The notes: a model not told the origin generated them from the letters alone. Numbered from the stretch's first letter, positions 43,722 through 54,177 are shown. The stretch: DNA of 64,000 nt from CBDFMR01 sp965249765 (GCA_965249765.1 CBDFMR010000005.1:1178001-1242000), one strand, 5' to 3'. Numbers and translations: made by a program.

Positions 43722-44996
43722 TTGAAAAGCAGTCTCATCATACGTCTCGTTGTCCTCGGTGGATTAGCTATCGGTGGTATTATTTTTCTACAGTCATATT
43801 GGATGATCAAATCATGGAACATGCAGGATGAGCAGTTCCACCAGACGGTCACCATTGCCCTTAGAAATGTAGCTGAGGCCATAGCTGAATTCAATGAGAC
43901 GGAATTGCCCAAAGAACAACTGATCCAACGTCGGTCATCAAACTATTACGCCGTAAATGTAAATAGCAGCATTGATGCCAATGTACTTGAAAATTATCTC
44001 ATCATCGAGTTCAATGAATTGTCGCTTAATACAGATTTTGAATTTGCAGTTTATGATTGCTTTAGTGACGACTTAGTTTATGGCAAGTACTGTAAGATGA
44101 CGGACGATGCTGTAGAACCGGAAAAAGAAGTTCTTCATAAGTTTAGTGACCTCGACTACTATTTTGTGGTCAGATTTCCATCGCGTGAAAGCTACTTATT
44201 AAGCAACATATGGCAGGCTGTACTCTTTAGTTTCTTAGCCCTGTTGGCTTGCTCTATTTTTATATATTCAATATGGCTTATTGTGAAACAGAAGAAACTT
44301 TCTGAGATGCAAAAGGACTTTATTAATAACATGACACACGAATTCAAAACCCCGATAAGCTCCATCAAGATAGCAAGTGATGTGCTTGCTAAGACCGAGT
44401 CTATAAAATCAGATAATAGGCTAACCCGATATGCATCTATCATTCAGCATCAAAACGAACGATTAAATGATCAAGTAGAGAAGGTTCTTAATATAGCGAG
44501 ACTAGAGAAGGATGAGTTTGAAATGAATATTGAAGAGGTTGTATTGCAGACTATGATCCACGATAATATAAAAGCTGAGTCAGTCAGGTATACTCATGAA
44601 AAAGTAAACCTCACATTGGATCTGCCCGAAGATGACGTAATTATTAGGACTGACAAATTGCATTTTACCAATATCATCAACAATATCATCGACAATGCCA
44701 TTAAATATTGTAGACAAGAACCACAAATATTGATTAGCACCCAAGAGAATGAAAAAGACAAAATTAGATTGGCGATAAAGGACAATGGTATTGGATTGTC
44801 AGAAGAAGATGTCAAGAAAGTATTTACGAAGTTTTATAGGGTGCCTACCGGCAATGTCCACAATGTCAAAGGATTTGGTTTGGGTCTATTTTACGTACGA
44901 TCCATATGCAGGTCACTGGGTTGGGAGATTGGAATTAAATCCCATAAGGGTGAAGGCACAACTTTATATATGGACATACCAAATGTGAAAAAATGA
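43722..44996 (+). CDS. Sensor histidine kinase (HisKA/HATPase), RprX-like
   Basis: 424 residues from a TTG start. Two membrane helices (LVVLGGLAIGGIIFLQSYWM at ~9-28 and AVLFSFLALLACSIFIYSIW at ~165-187) enclose a ~135-residue periplasmic sensor. HisKA has the phospho-site MTHEFKTPISSIKIASD, and the ATPase domain has NIINNIIDNAIKYC, IKDNGIGLSEEDV and FGLGLFYVRS. It overlaps the response regulator by 4 bp (ATGA). The pair resembles RprX-RprY of Bacteroides; the stimulus is not known. Confidence 0.9.
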   Translation: MKSSLIIRLVVLGGLAIGGIIFLQSYWMIKSWNMQDEQFHQTVTIALRNVAEAIAEFNETELPKEQLIQRRSSNYYAVNVNSSIDANVLENYLIIEFNELSLNTDFEFAVYDCFSDDLVYGKYCKMTDDAVEPEKEVLHKFSDLDYYFVVRFPSRESYLLSNIWQAVLFSFLALLACSIFIYSIWLIVKQKKLSEMQKDFINNMTHEFKTPISSIKIASDVLAKTESIKSDNRLTRYASIIQHQNERLNDQVEKVLNIARLEKDEFEMNIEEVVLQTMIHDNIKAESVRYTHEKVNLTLDLPEDDVIIRTDKLHFTNIINNIIDNAIKYCRQEPQILISTQENEKDKIRLAIKDNGIGLSEEDVKKVFTKFYRVPTGNVHNVKGFGLGLFYVRSICRSLGWEIGIKSHKGEGTTLYMDIPNVKK

Positions 44997-45679
44997 CAGA
45001 AAAGCCAGTAATTCTATATGCAGAAGATGATGAAACCTTGTCATATGTAACCAAGGATATTCTTGAGCAGAATGACTATGAGGTGATACATGCAGTTAAT
45101 GGCAAATTAGGACTGGAGGCTTTTAAATCTCAGGATATTGACTTGTGTGTCCTGGATGTTATGATGCCTATTATGGATGGATACGAGCTTGCCCAAGAGA
45201 TTAGAGCCATTGATCCACAGATACCCATTCTATTTCTGACAGCTAAATCACTTAAGGATGATAGGATCAAAGGCCTCAGAATAGGAGCCGATGACTACAT
45301 CACAAAGCCATTCAGCATTGAGGAATTAATCTTAAAGGTAGAAGTATTCTTGCAAAGGAAGTTCATTACAGGCATCACAACTAAGAAATTTGTCATTGGA
45401 AATTATGCTTTTGACTATGAAAATTTGTTGTTGTCGACGGATGGATTTGAGAAGAAACTCACACAAAAGGAAGGTGACTTGCTCAAGCTTCTTTTTGCCC
45501 ATAAGGACAATATCATCAAGCGAGGAGTAATACTAAAGTCCCTGTGGGGAGAGGATGACTACTTCCTTGGACGAAGCATGGATGTATTTATTAGCCGATT
45601 GAGAAAGTACCTCAAACATGACGAACGTATTGTCATTGAAAACATTCATGGGGTAGGATTTCGTCTTAAGGCAGGTTAA
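44993..45679 (+). CDS. OmpR-type response regulator, RprY-like
   Basis: 228 residues. Receiver with acidic EDD (11-13), phospho-Asp in LCVLDVMMPIMDGYE, and switch region ILFLTAKSLKDD / DYITKPFSIEEL. The C-terminal winged helix includes LTQKEGDLLKLLFAHKDNII and RSMDVFISRLRKYLKHDERI. It is translationally coupled to the kinase. It converges with the DJ-1-like gene with no bases between the two stop codons. Confidence 0.93.
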   Translation: MTEKPVILYAEDDETLSYVTKDILEQNDYEVIHAVNGKLGLEAFKSQDIDLCVLDVMMPIMDGYELAQEIRAIDPQIPILFLTAKSLKDDRIKGLRIGADDYITKPFSIEELILKVEVFLQRKFITGITTKKFVIGNYAFDYENLLLSTDGFEKKLTQKEGDLLKLLFAHKDNIIKRGVILKSLWGEDDYFLGRSMDVFISRLRKYLKHDERIVIENIHGVGFRLKAG

Positions 45680-46423
45680 CTACCTATCTGCGATGTAACG
45701 GCGGACTTCTTCCAATTCCCAGTCAATAACAAGGCCACCGGCAAGGCGGTCTGCTATTTTCTTTCCATATAAATATTCACAAAGGTAAAGTGCTCCATCA
45801 AAGGACCTTGCACCTCCTGCTGTGGTGATGGTCTTTCCATCGTGTACCAAGATGACATCTCGTCGTACGTCTAAGTGGGGAAACATTCTTTTGTAAGTAT
45901 CTATATCACTTGGAAAAGTAGTGCTTGCAACATCGTCAAGTAAGCCAGCTTTGGCAAGTACGAATGCACCATCGCAGTGAGAAGTTACAAATTCTGCTTT
46001 TTCTCCTACTTTTTTGACCCATGAAATGAGCTCGGTGTTTTCCAGATCACTGTCTAGGTGGTGCTCAGCACTGGGAACAACAAGTATGTCTATATGAGGA
46101 ACGTTACTATTGCGGTAAGAATAATCGGGAAGGATGCGCATTCCTTCAAAAGATGTGACCGGAGCCAGGGATTCAGCGACCAAGAAAGTATTCATTGCCC
46201 TGATGCTGTCTCTGAAAATGGTGTGCTGAAATATGTCATAAGGGGCTGTCAATTCCGTATTATAGACACCATCCATGATGAGAAGCCCCACGTTGTATCG
46301 ATCAGGCAGGACTAGATCAGACCGCTCCTCGTTGGTAAAGAGAATCTTTCTATCCTTATTGTCCATGTTAGATTTACACCCTAAAGAACATACTAACATT
46401 AGTCTGAAACACATTTTATTCAT
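45680..46423 (-). CDS. DJ-1/PfpI-family lipoprotein
   Basis: About 247 residues from the ATG at 46423 (MNKMCFRLMLVCSLGCKSN), chosen because it gives a lipobox; the longer frame adds 14 residues of no clear use. The DJ-1/PfpI fold is seen in NVGLLIMDGVYNTELTAPYD, IDILVVPSAEHHL and the nucleophile elbow FVTSHCDGAFVLAKAG, with ITTAGGARSFDGALYLCEYL after it. This subgroup resembles the amidase-like N-terminal domain of some AraC regulators but has no DNA-binding part. It is exported, which is unusual for the fold. Confidence 0.78.
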   Translation of the reverse strand: MNKMCFRLMLVCSLGCKSNMDNKDRKILFTNEERSDLVLPDRYNVGLLIMDGVYNTELTAPYDIFQHTIFRDSIRAMNTFLVAESLAPVTSFEGMRILPDYSYRNSNVPHIDILVVPSAEHHLDSDLENTELISWVKKVGEKAEFVTSHCDGAFVLAKAGLLDDVASTTFPSDIDTYKRMFPHLDVRRDVILVHDGKTITTAGGARSFDGALYLCEYLYGKKIADRLAGGLVIDWELEEVRRYIADR

Positions 46424-46503
46424 ACATCCAATATATTTTATGGAGTAAATTCGCACTCCGATCAATTTTGTAGTTGTTTGTATTCATTAAAATTAACATA
46501 ATC

Positions 46504-48669
46504 ATGCGCTTAACAACCCTGCTTCTCTTTCTCATTGGTAGTCAAGTAGCCTTTAGTCAGAGTGACATTACACTTGAAGACATATGGCAAAATCATGCCT
46601 TTTACTCCAAGTCAGTTCCGGGGTTCAATTTTATGAATAATGGAAAGCATTATACAAGACTTGAAGACGGGAAAATCAAAAAGTATCACATTGAAACAGG
46701 AAAAGAAACGGATGTCCTTCTAGATACTGAGGTACTGAAATCAGAGAATGGATTCAATGGAACTATCGATTCATATAAATTTAGTGATGATGAATCTAAG
46801 TTTATTGTCAAATCTGAAACAGAAGCAATTTACCGACGGTCAACCAAAGCGATATTTTATGTCTATGATCGAGGTACTAAATCCCTTACCAAAGTAAGAG
46901 AAGGCGATAAGGTGAGGTACTGTACTTTTTCACCAGATGCTTCTAAAGTTGCATATGTATTTGAAAACAACATGTATTATAAAGACCTGAGGACTGGTCA
47001 AGCAACGCAAATCTCCGATGATGGAGAATATAATAAGATTATCAATGGATCGGCGGACTGGGTATATGAGGAAGAATTTTCAATTTCTAAGGCCTTTCAA
47101 TGGTCACCGGCAGGAGACAAGATAGCATTTATCAGATATGATGAATCAGCCGTCTCTGAGTTTACGATGACAAATTACCATGATGGACTCTACCCAGAGT
47201 ATGAGACTTATAAGTATCCAAAAGTAGGAGAGGACAACGCTTTGGTTTCTGTTCACATTTTTGACCTTGGAAGAAAAAACACTACCAAAGTTGATCTTGG
47301 TGATCTCAGCGAGATGTACATCCCTAGAGTAAGATGGACTCAGAGCAATGACGAGCTTTGTATTTATAAAATGAATCGTCATCAAAATGAGCTGGATCTC
47401 CTTGTATATAATTTTCAAAATACCCAAAGCAGAACATTGCTTCAGGAAAAGAACAACTCCTATCTAGACATAACAGATGATCTTACCTTTCTGAAGGATA
47501 AGCGCCACTTTGTATGGACTAGTGAGTCGGATGGGTATAATCATATATATCTATATGATATGAAAGGCAGGTTGAAAAGGCAGCTCACCAAGGGGGACTA
47601 CGATGTGACGGCATTCTATGGAGTGGATGAAAAACGAGGTCAGGTATATTTTCAGGCGGCACAGAATTCTCCACTTAATCGTGAAGTCTATAGTGTGTCA
47701 TTGAAAGGTGGGATTTGGCGAAGATTCTCCACTCAAGAAGGAAGCAATTCCGCTCAGTTTAGCAGCACATATGATTATTACATCAATACCTTCAGTACGG
47801 CAAATACACCCCCTACCTATACCGTCTATACGCATGGTAAAAAGAAGGTGAGAATCATAGAGGCTAACAAACCAATAACGGCCAAGCAAAAGAACCATAA
47901 TGTAAGTTCGCTAGAGTTTTTTGACATTCCTATAGAGGATGGTATCAAGTTAAATGCATGGATGATAAGACCTGCGGACTTCAACCCAAAGAAAGAATAC
48001 CCTGTTTTGATGTATGTGTATGGTGGTCCTGGTAGCCAGACTGTGACCAATTCCTGGAAGGGAAACAACTACTGGTGGTATCAGTTATTGGCACAAAACG
48101 GGTACATCATTGTCAGTGTAGATAATAGAGGAACGGGAGCACGAGGAGAGAATTTCAAAAAAATGACTTACCTCGAGCTGGGCAAGTACGAAACGATGGA
48201 TCAAATATCGTCAGCAAAGCATCTTGCCGCACTGCCGTACGTGGATGGGGATCGCATAGGAATATGGGGATGGAGTTATGGAGGCTATATGTCATCCAAT
48301 TGCATATTAAAAGGAAGTGATATTTTCAAGGCGGCCATTGCCGTTGCTCCGGTCACCAACTGGAAGTGGTATGATACCATTTACACAGAGCGGTATATGA
48401 GGACGTTGGAAGAAAATGAAGCAGGATACAGAGACAACTCACCTATTTATTTTGCTGACAAGCTCAAAGGAGCTTACCTTCTCGTTCATGGGGTTTCTGA
48501 TGATAACGTTCATTTTCAACATACTGCAGAAATGGCTAGAGCATTGATTTCTGCCAATAAGCAGTTTGATACTTATTTTTATCCGAATAGAAATCACGGT
48601 ATTTACGGCGACAATGCACGCATACACCTCTATACCAAGATGACAGACTTTATTAAGCAAAACCTCTAA
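46504..48669 (+). CDS. S9 family prolyl (tri/di)peptidyl peptidase, DPP-IV-like
   Basis: About 721 residues from the ATG at 46504 (MRLTTLLLFLIGSQVAFSQ), the start that gives a signal peptide. The N-terminal DPP-IV beta-propeller (~40-470) includes INGSADWVYEEEFSISKAF, with the Glu pair that binds the peptide N-terminus. The alpha/beta hydrolase domain has PVLMYVYGGPGSQ, the nucleophile GWSYGGYMSS, Asp in VHGVSDDNVHFQ and His in NRNHGIYGDN. It removes Xaa-Pro dipeptides or tripeptides in the periplasm, feeding peptide use. Confidence 0.93.
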   Translation: MRLTTLLLFLIGSQVAFSQSDITLEDIWQNHAFYSKSVPGFNFMNNGKHYTRLEDGKIKKYHIETGKETDVLLDTEVLKSENGFNGTIDSYKFSDDESKFIVKSETEAIYRRSTKAIFYVYDRGTKSLTKVREGDKVRYCTFSPDASKVAYVFENNMYYKDLRTGQATQISDDGEYNKIINGSADWVYEEEFSISKAFQWSPAGDKIAFIRYDESAVSEFTMTNYHDGLYPEYETYKYPKVGEDNALVSVHIFDLGRKNTTKVDLGDLSEMYIPRVRWTQSNDELCIYKMNRHQNELDLLVYNFQNTQSRTLLQEKNNSYLDITDDLTFLKDKRHFVWTSESDGYNHIYLYDMKGRLKRQLTKGDYDVTAFYGVDEKRGQVYFQAAQNSPLNREVYSVSLKGGIWRRFSTQEGSNSAQFSSTYDYYINTFSTANTPPTYTVYTHGKKKVRIIEANKPITAKQKNHNVSSLEFFDIPIEDGIKLNAWMIRPADFNPKKEYPVLMYVYGGPGSQTVTNSWKGNNYWWYQLLAQNGYIIVSVDNRGTGARGENFKKMTYLELGKYETMDQISSAKHLAALPYVDGDRIGIWGWSYGGYMSSNCILKGSDIFKAAIAVAPVTNWKWYDTIYTERYMRTLEENEAGYRDNSPIYFADKLKGAYLLVHGVSDDNVHFQHTAEMARALISANKQFDTYFYPNRNHGIYGDNARIHLYTKMTDFIKQNL

Positions 48670-48760
48670 TGAGAAATATGAAGTACATGAGTAAAGTTGC
48701 CCTGAAAGGGGAGATAAGCATATTGCAAAAAAACATCCACCTTGTCAGAGTGAAGTAGAG

Positions 48761-49210
48761 ATGAAGACGGTAGAGATAGTGAATAGAAAGGCAAGATATG
48801 AATATCAGTTCTTGCAGTCTTTTGAAGCTGGCATCATGCTGGTAGGTACAGAAGTAAAATCTGTCAGGGGAAGCAATGCCAACCTTGGTGATGCGTATTG
48901 TTTATTCATAAAAGGAGAGTTATTTGTTAGAAGCCTTTATATCGCAGAATATAAATATGGCAACAACCACAACCACGAAACCCGTCGAGACAGAAAATTG
49001 CTCCTTCAGAAAAGTGAACTTAAAAAACTGGATCGCAAAGTAAGAGAAAAAGGACTCACTATTGTCCCCTATAAACTTTACATGTCTGATCGAGGATTGG
49101 TTAAATTGGAACTCCAGCTTTCTCAAGGAAAGAAATCCTTTGACAAGCGAGAATCAATAAAAGAGAGAGACAATCAGCGAGACTTGGACAGAATAAAAAA
49201 GCTAGGTTAG
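48761..49210 (+). CDS. smpB: SsrA-binding protein
   Basis: 149 residues. SmpB hallmarks: NRKARYEYQFLQSFEAGIML, GTEVKSVRGSNANLGDAYC, RRDRKLLLQKSELKKL, and the C-terminal tail KKSFDKRESIKERDNQRDLD. It binds tmRNA for ribosome rescue. The tmRNA gene itself was not seen in the window. Confidence 0.96.
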   Translation: MKTVEIVNRKARYEYQFLQSFEAGIMLVGTEVKSVRGSNANLGDAYCLFIKGELFVRSLYIAEYKYGNNHNHETRRDRKLLLQKSELKKLDRKVREKGLTIVPYKLYMSDRGLVKLELQLSQGKKSFDKRESIKERDNQRDLDRIKKLG

Positions 49211-49276
49211 CCATTAAATAATTCTTAGACAGGAGATATTAGACCAGCGATTGGAGTAAATGTGTTATGTGCACAT

Positions 49277-51847
49277 CTATTTCATGCTTGCCTTGGAGAT
49301 GGCGTCAGAGAAGAAAATCATGTTGGCAAAAAGCTTTAATCCGCCCCACCAATATCCTCTAAATAAGATGTTGTCAGTACAAGAAATGACCACTCCTTTT
49401 CCATGACCATTTACCAATAAAGCAACGGAACCGTCAATCATTTCGTCAAAGGACTTATGCATATACCCGCTGACTAGAGATTTCTTGCTATATCGTATAG
49501 GTGTTGAATATTTGTTTTTGTCTGAAGAATAAAATCTTGTTCCTTTCTTGAATAAGTAAATCTCATTGTCATCATAACCATAGCAAAGTGGATGAGTAGT
49601 ATCCATTTGAGCTTTGAATATTGCTCCGCCGAGCACCTTAGATGCCGGTTCTTCATTTCGCTCATCATAATTGTCAGTAGATGATATATTATCACCATTA
49701 TCAGGAGATTTTCTCTTCATTGAACTCATGCCTTGGTTGACTAGCCAATCTATAGCGCCTTTAAATGCAATGATGTTGCCACCGTTATCAAGCCATATTT
49801 TTATTGCGTCTTGTTCTTTTTTATTCAAGGAATTGTAATGCCCATCACACATGATAATAGTAGTGTATCTACTCAATTCAGTATTTCTAATTTGACGAAG
49901 ATCAAGATGAGTCACAGGCATCTTGAATATTTTGTCTAGGGTATACCAGACTTCGCCGGCATCATAGGGATTGATGCCATCACCTACAATGAGAGCTATG
50001 GATTGATCCTTAAGATTGAATAGACTCGGACTGCCAACGGAAAAATCACGACCTGTATGTCCAGATTCTAGTGATACGACTTCTGTACCATGAATCTCAG
50101 TAATCTTGACCAACTCAATTACGAGATCATTTCTGCTTATAAATTTCTGTTGGGCAGGTATCGCCAGACTGCCCTTGGGGAATGTCCTTCCATCTATCTT
50201 AAACTTCTTATTGCTTACCCTCACCTGGACGTCATGGGAAAGTAGATGCACGAGTGCTGGAGTAGCACTTAACTGATTCCAGTTGATGATGTATGCCTGA
50301 GCTGTGGGAGTTACTTGACTGGCCGAGTAGACGGGTAGATTATCTACAGCTAGTCCGATCATATCGGATTGTAATTTATTCAATGGCTCACAGTCTATGT
50401 CAAAAGCTAGAGGTATTGTCCAAGCTGATACATCATAGAATACATTTGCTCTGAACGACAGTACTCTCTCAAAAAGAGTCTTTGCCATCTTGTATTGATC
50501 TTGATCGAGTGGCACAATGTAGGAGCCTGCATCAGTAGGAAAGTCTATTCCTCTAATGGTCAGGTTCCTAGATAGCTTATAGACATCTACTTGATGAGCT
50601 TTCAGAATGTCTATAAAACGCCTGATCTTTGTCTTATCGGAATCTTTAAATACAAATCCTTTGATGGGATTGTTCTTAGCCTCTTCAAGATTATTGATGA
50701 AGAATTTTTTCTTGTATTCAAGAAGTTCTCTTCTTAGTTCCAATGATGCCCGTTGTGTTGAAAGTGAAGTGACAACTTGATTTCTTATAGCGAATGGAAA
50801 GCTGACATTTCCATTGATACTTTCCTGAATGTGACCTCGAGCACTTGCTTGCTCAAACAGAATGCCTATACTGCCATTGGCATCAGGATAGGTAGATCCT
50901 TTGCCATAATAGAAGTCGTCGTATGCTTCCTTGTAAAAGTAGAGTGAACCGATGCTGTCTAAAGCCGAAGCATGATACTGTGCAATTTTTTCAGTCAGAT
51001 CCTGATTCTCTTGTGGTGTATTGGGATTGGTTCTTTCCGGGATGCCGGGTTGGAAAAAGAAAGTTCGATTGGTTCCCATCTCATGATGATCAGTGAGTAC
51101 TGTAGGCTTCCAGCTGTGAAAGACATCTATTCTTCCACGGCTTTCTGGGTGGGTTAGAAGTAGCCAGTCACGGTTGAGGTCAAACCAATAATGGTTGGTC
51201 CTCCCACGAGGCCATGCTTCATTATGCTCTCTAGTGGAGGGATCGGCGATAGGGATCATGGATTTATGGCTATTGACCCATGAGGCAAATCGGGTTACTC
51301 CATCTGGGTTATAGCATGGATCGAGAAGTATGACTAGTTCATTGAGTACTTTTTCGATGAAATCTCCTTTTGCAGCGGCGAGATAGTAAGCCACAAGGAG
51401 GGAAGCATTGCTTCCTGAAGCTTCATTGCCATGTACACTATAGCCTTGGTAAATGACCATAGGTAACTTATCAGTTTTGATCGATTTGCTACTTTGCGGC
51501 TTGGTCAGATTCACGCTGCTTTCTCTGATGTTATTGATCTGTGAGTGATTTTTTTCATTTGTGATGGTAAGATAGATGAGTGGCCTATCCTCATGAGATC
51601 TGGCATATTCCACAAGTTTAACCCTTGATGACTGACGGTCCAACACTTTCATGTATTGATATAGAAGGTCATGACTTACATGCCATTCTCCTACTTGATA
51701 ACCTAAAAACTGAGCTGGTGTAGGAATGGATTTGTCGTATTCAATATCTGGTAAGTAATAAGATAACGAAGGGGACTGACCTATCGATCTGAGACTACAT
51801 GATATAACAATGATGGTGATGAGAATAGTCCTGTAGTATGCTAGCAT
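49277..51847 (-). CDS. M14 family metallopeptidase with GATase1-like C-terminal region
   Basis: About 856 residues from ATG 51847 (MLAYYRTILITIIVISCSLR). The carboxypeptidase domain (~35-380) has zinc ligands in YSVHGNEASGSNASLL and in VLTDHHEMGTNRT, and the catalytic Glu probably in GSIGILFEQAS. A long C-terminal part includes a DJ-1/GATase1-like segment (IALIVGDGINPYDAGEVWYT; TTIIMCDGHYNSLN), as seen in other Bacteroidota M14 proteins. It is a secreted peptide-degrading enzyme, probably periplasmic or surface located. Confidence 0.88.
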   Translation of the reverse strand: MLAYYRTILITIIVISCSLRSIGQSPSLSYYLPDIEYDKSIPTPAQFLGYQVGEWHVSHDLLYQYMKVLDRQSSRVKLVEYARSHEDRPLIYLTITNEKNHSQINNIRESSVNLTKPQSSKSIKTDKLPMVIYQGYSVHGNEASGSNASLLVAYYLAAAKGDFIEKVLNELVILLDPCYNPDGVTRFASWVNSHKSMIPIADPSTREHNEAWPRGRTNHYWFDLNRDWLLLTHPESRGRIDVFHSWKPTVLTDHHEMGTNRTFFFQPGIPERTNPNTPQENQDLTEKIAQYHASALDSIGSLYFYKEAYDDFYYGKGSTYPDANGSIGILFEQASARGHIQESINGNVSFPFAIRNQVVTSLSTQRASLELRRELLEYKKKFFINNLEEAKNNPIKGFVFKDSDKTKIRRFIDILKAHQVDVYKLSRNLTIRGIDFPTDAGSYIVPLDQDQYKMAKTLFERVLSFRANVFYDVSAWTIPLAFDIDCEPLNKLQSDMIGLAVDNLPVYSASQVTPTAQAYIINWNQLSATPALVHLLSHDVQVRVSNKKFKIDGRTFPKGSLAIPAQQKFISRNDLVIELVKITEIHGTEVVSLESGHTGRDFSVGSPSLFNLKDQSIALIVGDGINPYDAGEVWYTLDKIFKMPVTHLDLRQIRNTELSRYTTIIMCDGHYNSLNKKEQDAIKIWLDNGGNIIAFKGAIDWLVNQGMSSMKRKSPDNGDNISSTDNYDERNEEPASKVLGGAIFKAQMDTTHPLCYGYDDNEIYLFKKGTRFYSSDKNKYSTPIRYSKKSLVSGYMHKSFDEMIDGSVALLVNGHGKGVVISCTDNILFRGYWWGGLKLFANMIFFSDAISKASMK

Positions 51848-51975
51848 TATATAGTGTTGCAATTAAGTAGTCCAAAGTAAGAATAAAGATGTGGTTATTA
51901 TATTTCCTATTATTGGCAAATAGGTCCTTGCCGTTTCTATATAGAGTCTAGTTCGCTCATCTTGTTATTTTTGTT

Positions 51976-52290
51976 GTGAAATATTCAGCTATGTATACTT
52001 TTCTCTTTTTTGTAATTGTTGGTCTTGTGGCGGCCGCACTATTTGTCAATATCTATTTCAGGGTGAAAGTCATGAGGTTGTATGGAAAGCTAGTGAAGAA
52101 TAATGTTGAGTTTACGATAAGTGATTTGTTTAATAAGAAAGTCGTCGAGGAGGAGGTTGTTCCAAGGTATCCACATATGGCTGATGACATCAGACAATTT
52201 ACATCTCACATAAAAAAATCAGTTTACATAGCTGCCACGATCGTCATCCTTATCACTATCTTGGGTGCCGTCATAAAACAGTATAGCTAA
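51976..52290 (+). CDS. Small two-helix membrane protein, unknown
   Basis: 104 residues from a GTG. Helix one TFLFFVIVGLVAAALFVNIY (~8-27), a basic/acidic central part (KVMRLYGKLVKNNVEFTISD), and helix two SVYIAATIVILITILGAVI at the C-terminus. I do not recognise a family. Its stop overlaps the next start (TAATG), so it is coupled to the Gfo/Idh-type dehydrogenase. Confidence 0.65.
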   Translation: MKYSAMYTFLFFVIVGLVAAALFVNIYFRVKVMRLYGKLVKNNVEFTISDLFNKKVVEEEVVPRYPHMADDIRQFTSHIKKSVYIAATIVILITILGAVIKQYS

Positions 52291-53273
52291 TGTTGAAAAT
52301 CGGATTATTCGGTGCAGGTCACTTGGGTAAGATACATTTGAAATGTCTTGCTGCTACTGACTTCGAAGTAGTGGGATTTTTTGACCCCGATGAAGAGGTC
52401 AGGAAGAAGGTGTCGGGAAACTTTAATATTAAGGCATATGATGATCCTGAAAAGCTGATGTCGGAGATTGATGCTGTAGATATAGTGGCTACTACATCTC
52501 GGCATTATGATTTGATTCACATGGCTACGAATCGAGACTTGCACATTTTTGTAGAGAAGCCCTTTGTTGCAAATGTTGAGGAAGCCAGAAAATTGTCAGC
52601 AAAACTCAAGGATTATCACGGGATATTCCAGATAGGTCATGTAGAGAGATACAATCCTGTATACAAGGTGATTTCAAAAGAAGGCATGAATCCAGGATTC
52701 ATAGAAGGGCATCGGCTTTGTACATTTAATCCTCGAGGAAATGATGTCTCGGTCATCTTGGATTTAATGATTCACGACTTGGATCTAGTTCTTGATATGA
52801 TAGATTCGCCAGTAAGTAATGTAGAGGCCAGCGGTGTATGTGTGGTCAGTTCAACACATGACATCTGCAATGCGAGAATTACATTTGAAAACGGATGTAC
52901 TGCCAATCTCACTGCGAGTAGAATAAGCCTCAAGTCAATGAGGAAGCTCAGAGTATTCCAGAAAGATATGTATGTATCTATGGATTTTAACAATAAGGAG
53001 TCTCAGCTCGTAAGGTTGTCTGACTTTGTTGAGTCTGGTAGCGAAGACGACAGTACGTCTGCCATGTATATTGGCACAGATGCTGGAAAAAAACGTTTAA
53101 CAATAGAGATCCCTGATGTTGAGGAGGGCAATGCCATTCAAGAGGAATTGCAGGACTTTTACCGTTCAGCAATGACGGGAGAAGCACCCAAGGTTGGGCT
53201 TAAGGATGGATTACGATCCATGGAACTTGCTTATTTGATAACCCAAAAGTTAGATCAACAACCACTTCAATAG
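52290..53273 (+). CDS. Gfo/Idh/MocA family oxidoreductase
   Basis: 327 residues. N-terminal NAD(P) motif LKIGLFGAGHLGKIHLKCLA, the EKP motif in DLHIFVEKPFVANVEE, and catalytic region LMIHDLDLVLDMID with the conserved Asp/His. The C-terminal alpha/beta domain is of the usual size. Substrates are typically sugars or sugar nucleotides. It heads a group with a lipoprotein and a sugar-1-phosphate transferase, so a part in making an activated sugar for surface polysaccharide is plausible. Confidence 0.88.
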   Translation: MLKIGLFGAGHLGKIHLKCLAATDFEVVGFFDPDEEVRKKVSGNFNIKAYDDPEKLMSEIDAVDIVATTSRHYDLIHMATNRDLHIFVEKPFVANVEEARKLSAKLKDYHGIFQIGHVERYNPVYKVISKEGMNPGFIEGHRLCTFNPRGNDVSVILDLMIHDLDLVLDMIDSPVSNVEASGVCVVSSTHDICNARITFENGCTANLTASRISLKSMRKLRVFQKDMYVSMDFNNKESQLVRLSDFVESGSEDDSTSAMYIGTDAGKKRLTIEIPDVEEGNAIQEELQDFYRSAMTGEAPKVGLKDGLRSMELAYLITQKLDQQPLQ

Positions 53274-53317
53274 TGAACAAACGGTTATTGATCATTTAGA
53301 AAATATATATTAGTCGC

Positions 53318-54175
53318 ATGAGAATATACGTCGGTCTTTGGGTTTTCTTTTTTTCGGGAGTATCAGGCTGTGGCTTTCTTGATTCTGCGGATGACAAACC
53401 TGCATACTTGAATGTAAACTCTGTTGCTCTCAATACAAGTGAACTGCTTATTTCCAACTCTCATAATATTAAAGATGCTTGGGTTTTTGCTGATGGGGTT
53501 TCTTTGGGAATCAACACCATCCCTTTCACTATCCCTGTTTTGATAAGCAGTAGTGAGACTGAGATGATCCTTCAAGCGGGAGTACGTAACAATGGTGTCC
53601 TGAGCAATCCCATTCCATACCCCTTTTATAAGTCCATACGATATACAGAGACATATGAGTCCGATGTGACGGTAGAAAAGGATCTGGAGTTTGCATACCT
53701 AGACAATGTTGTCTTCGATTTTGAAGAATCTTTTGAGTCGACAAACCTGTTTTCTAAAGATGAAGATAATGATTCTGCTACAAGCTTGAATATCTCAAAT
53801 CTAGAATCGAAAGATGGGCAAAACTCAGGTAGAATGAATCTCACTTCAGATCACTCATCAATGGAAGTTTCTACAGGAGCCGTATTTACTGTGGAGGGTG
53901 TAGCTGGTAGTCCGGCATACTTGGAGTTTGATTATAAGAATGACATCAACTTGTTGGTAGGGCTGGTAGGCGTTGTAGGAAACCAGGAATTTGCTGAGTT
54001 TAAAGTCTTGATGACTCCTCGTGATGAATGGACAAAAATCTACATAGAGTTATCCAATGAGCTTGCTTCTACGGGCCTTGAAGGGTATAGAATCATATTC
54101 GGTGCTCAGATTACTGATCCAGAATTGGAAGAGGCCGATGTTTATATAGACAACGTAAGACTGGTACACTTTTAG
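53318..54175 (+). CDS. Lipoprotein of unknown function, beta-rich
   Basis: 285 residues. Lipobox in FFFSGVSGCGFLDSADD. Mature part alternates beta-like strands, with Ig-like residues 20-110 (VNSVALNTSELLISNSHNIK) and a carbohydrate-binding-module-like C-terminal half (AYLEFDYKNDINLLVGLVGV; EEADVYIDNVRLVHF). It ends 2 bp before the sugar transferase gene, so it is likely part of the same polysaccharide or envelope operon. No family name can be given with confidence. Confidence 0.7.
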   Translation: MRIYVGLWVFFFSGVSGCGFLDSADDKPAYLNVNSVALNTSELLISNSHNIKDAWVFADGVSLGINTIPFTIPVLISSSETEMILQAGVRNNGVLSNPIPYPFYKSIRYTETYESDVTVEKDLEFAYLDNVVFDFEESFESTNLFSKDEDNDSATSLNISNLESKDGQNSGRMNLTSDHSSMEVSTGAVFTVEGVAGSPAYLEFDYKNDINLLVGLVGVVGNQEFAEFKVLMTPRDEWTKIYIELSNELASTGLEGYRIIFGAQITDPELEEADVYIDNVRLVHF

Positions 54176-54177
54176 GT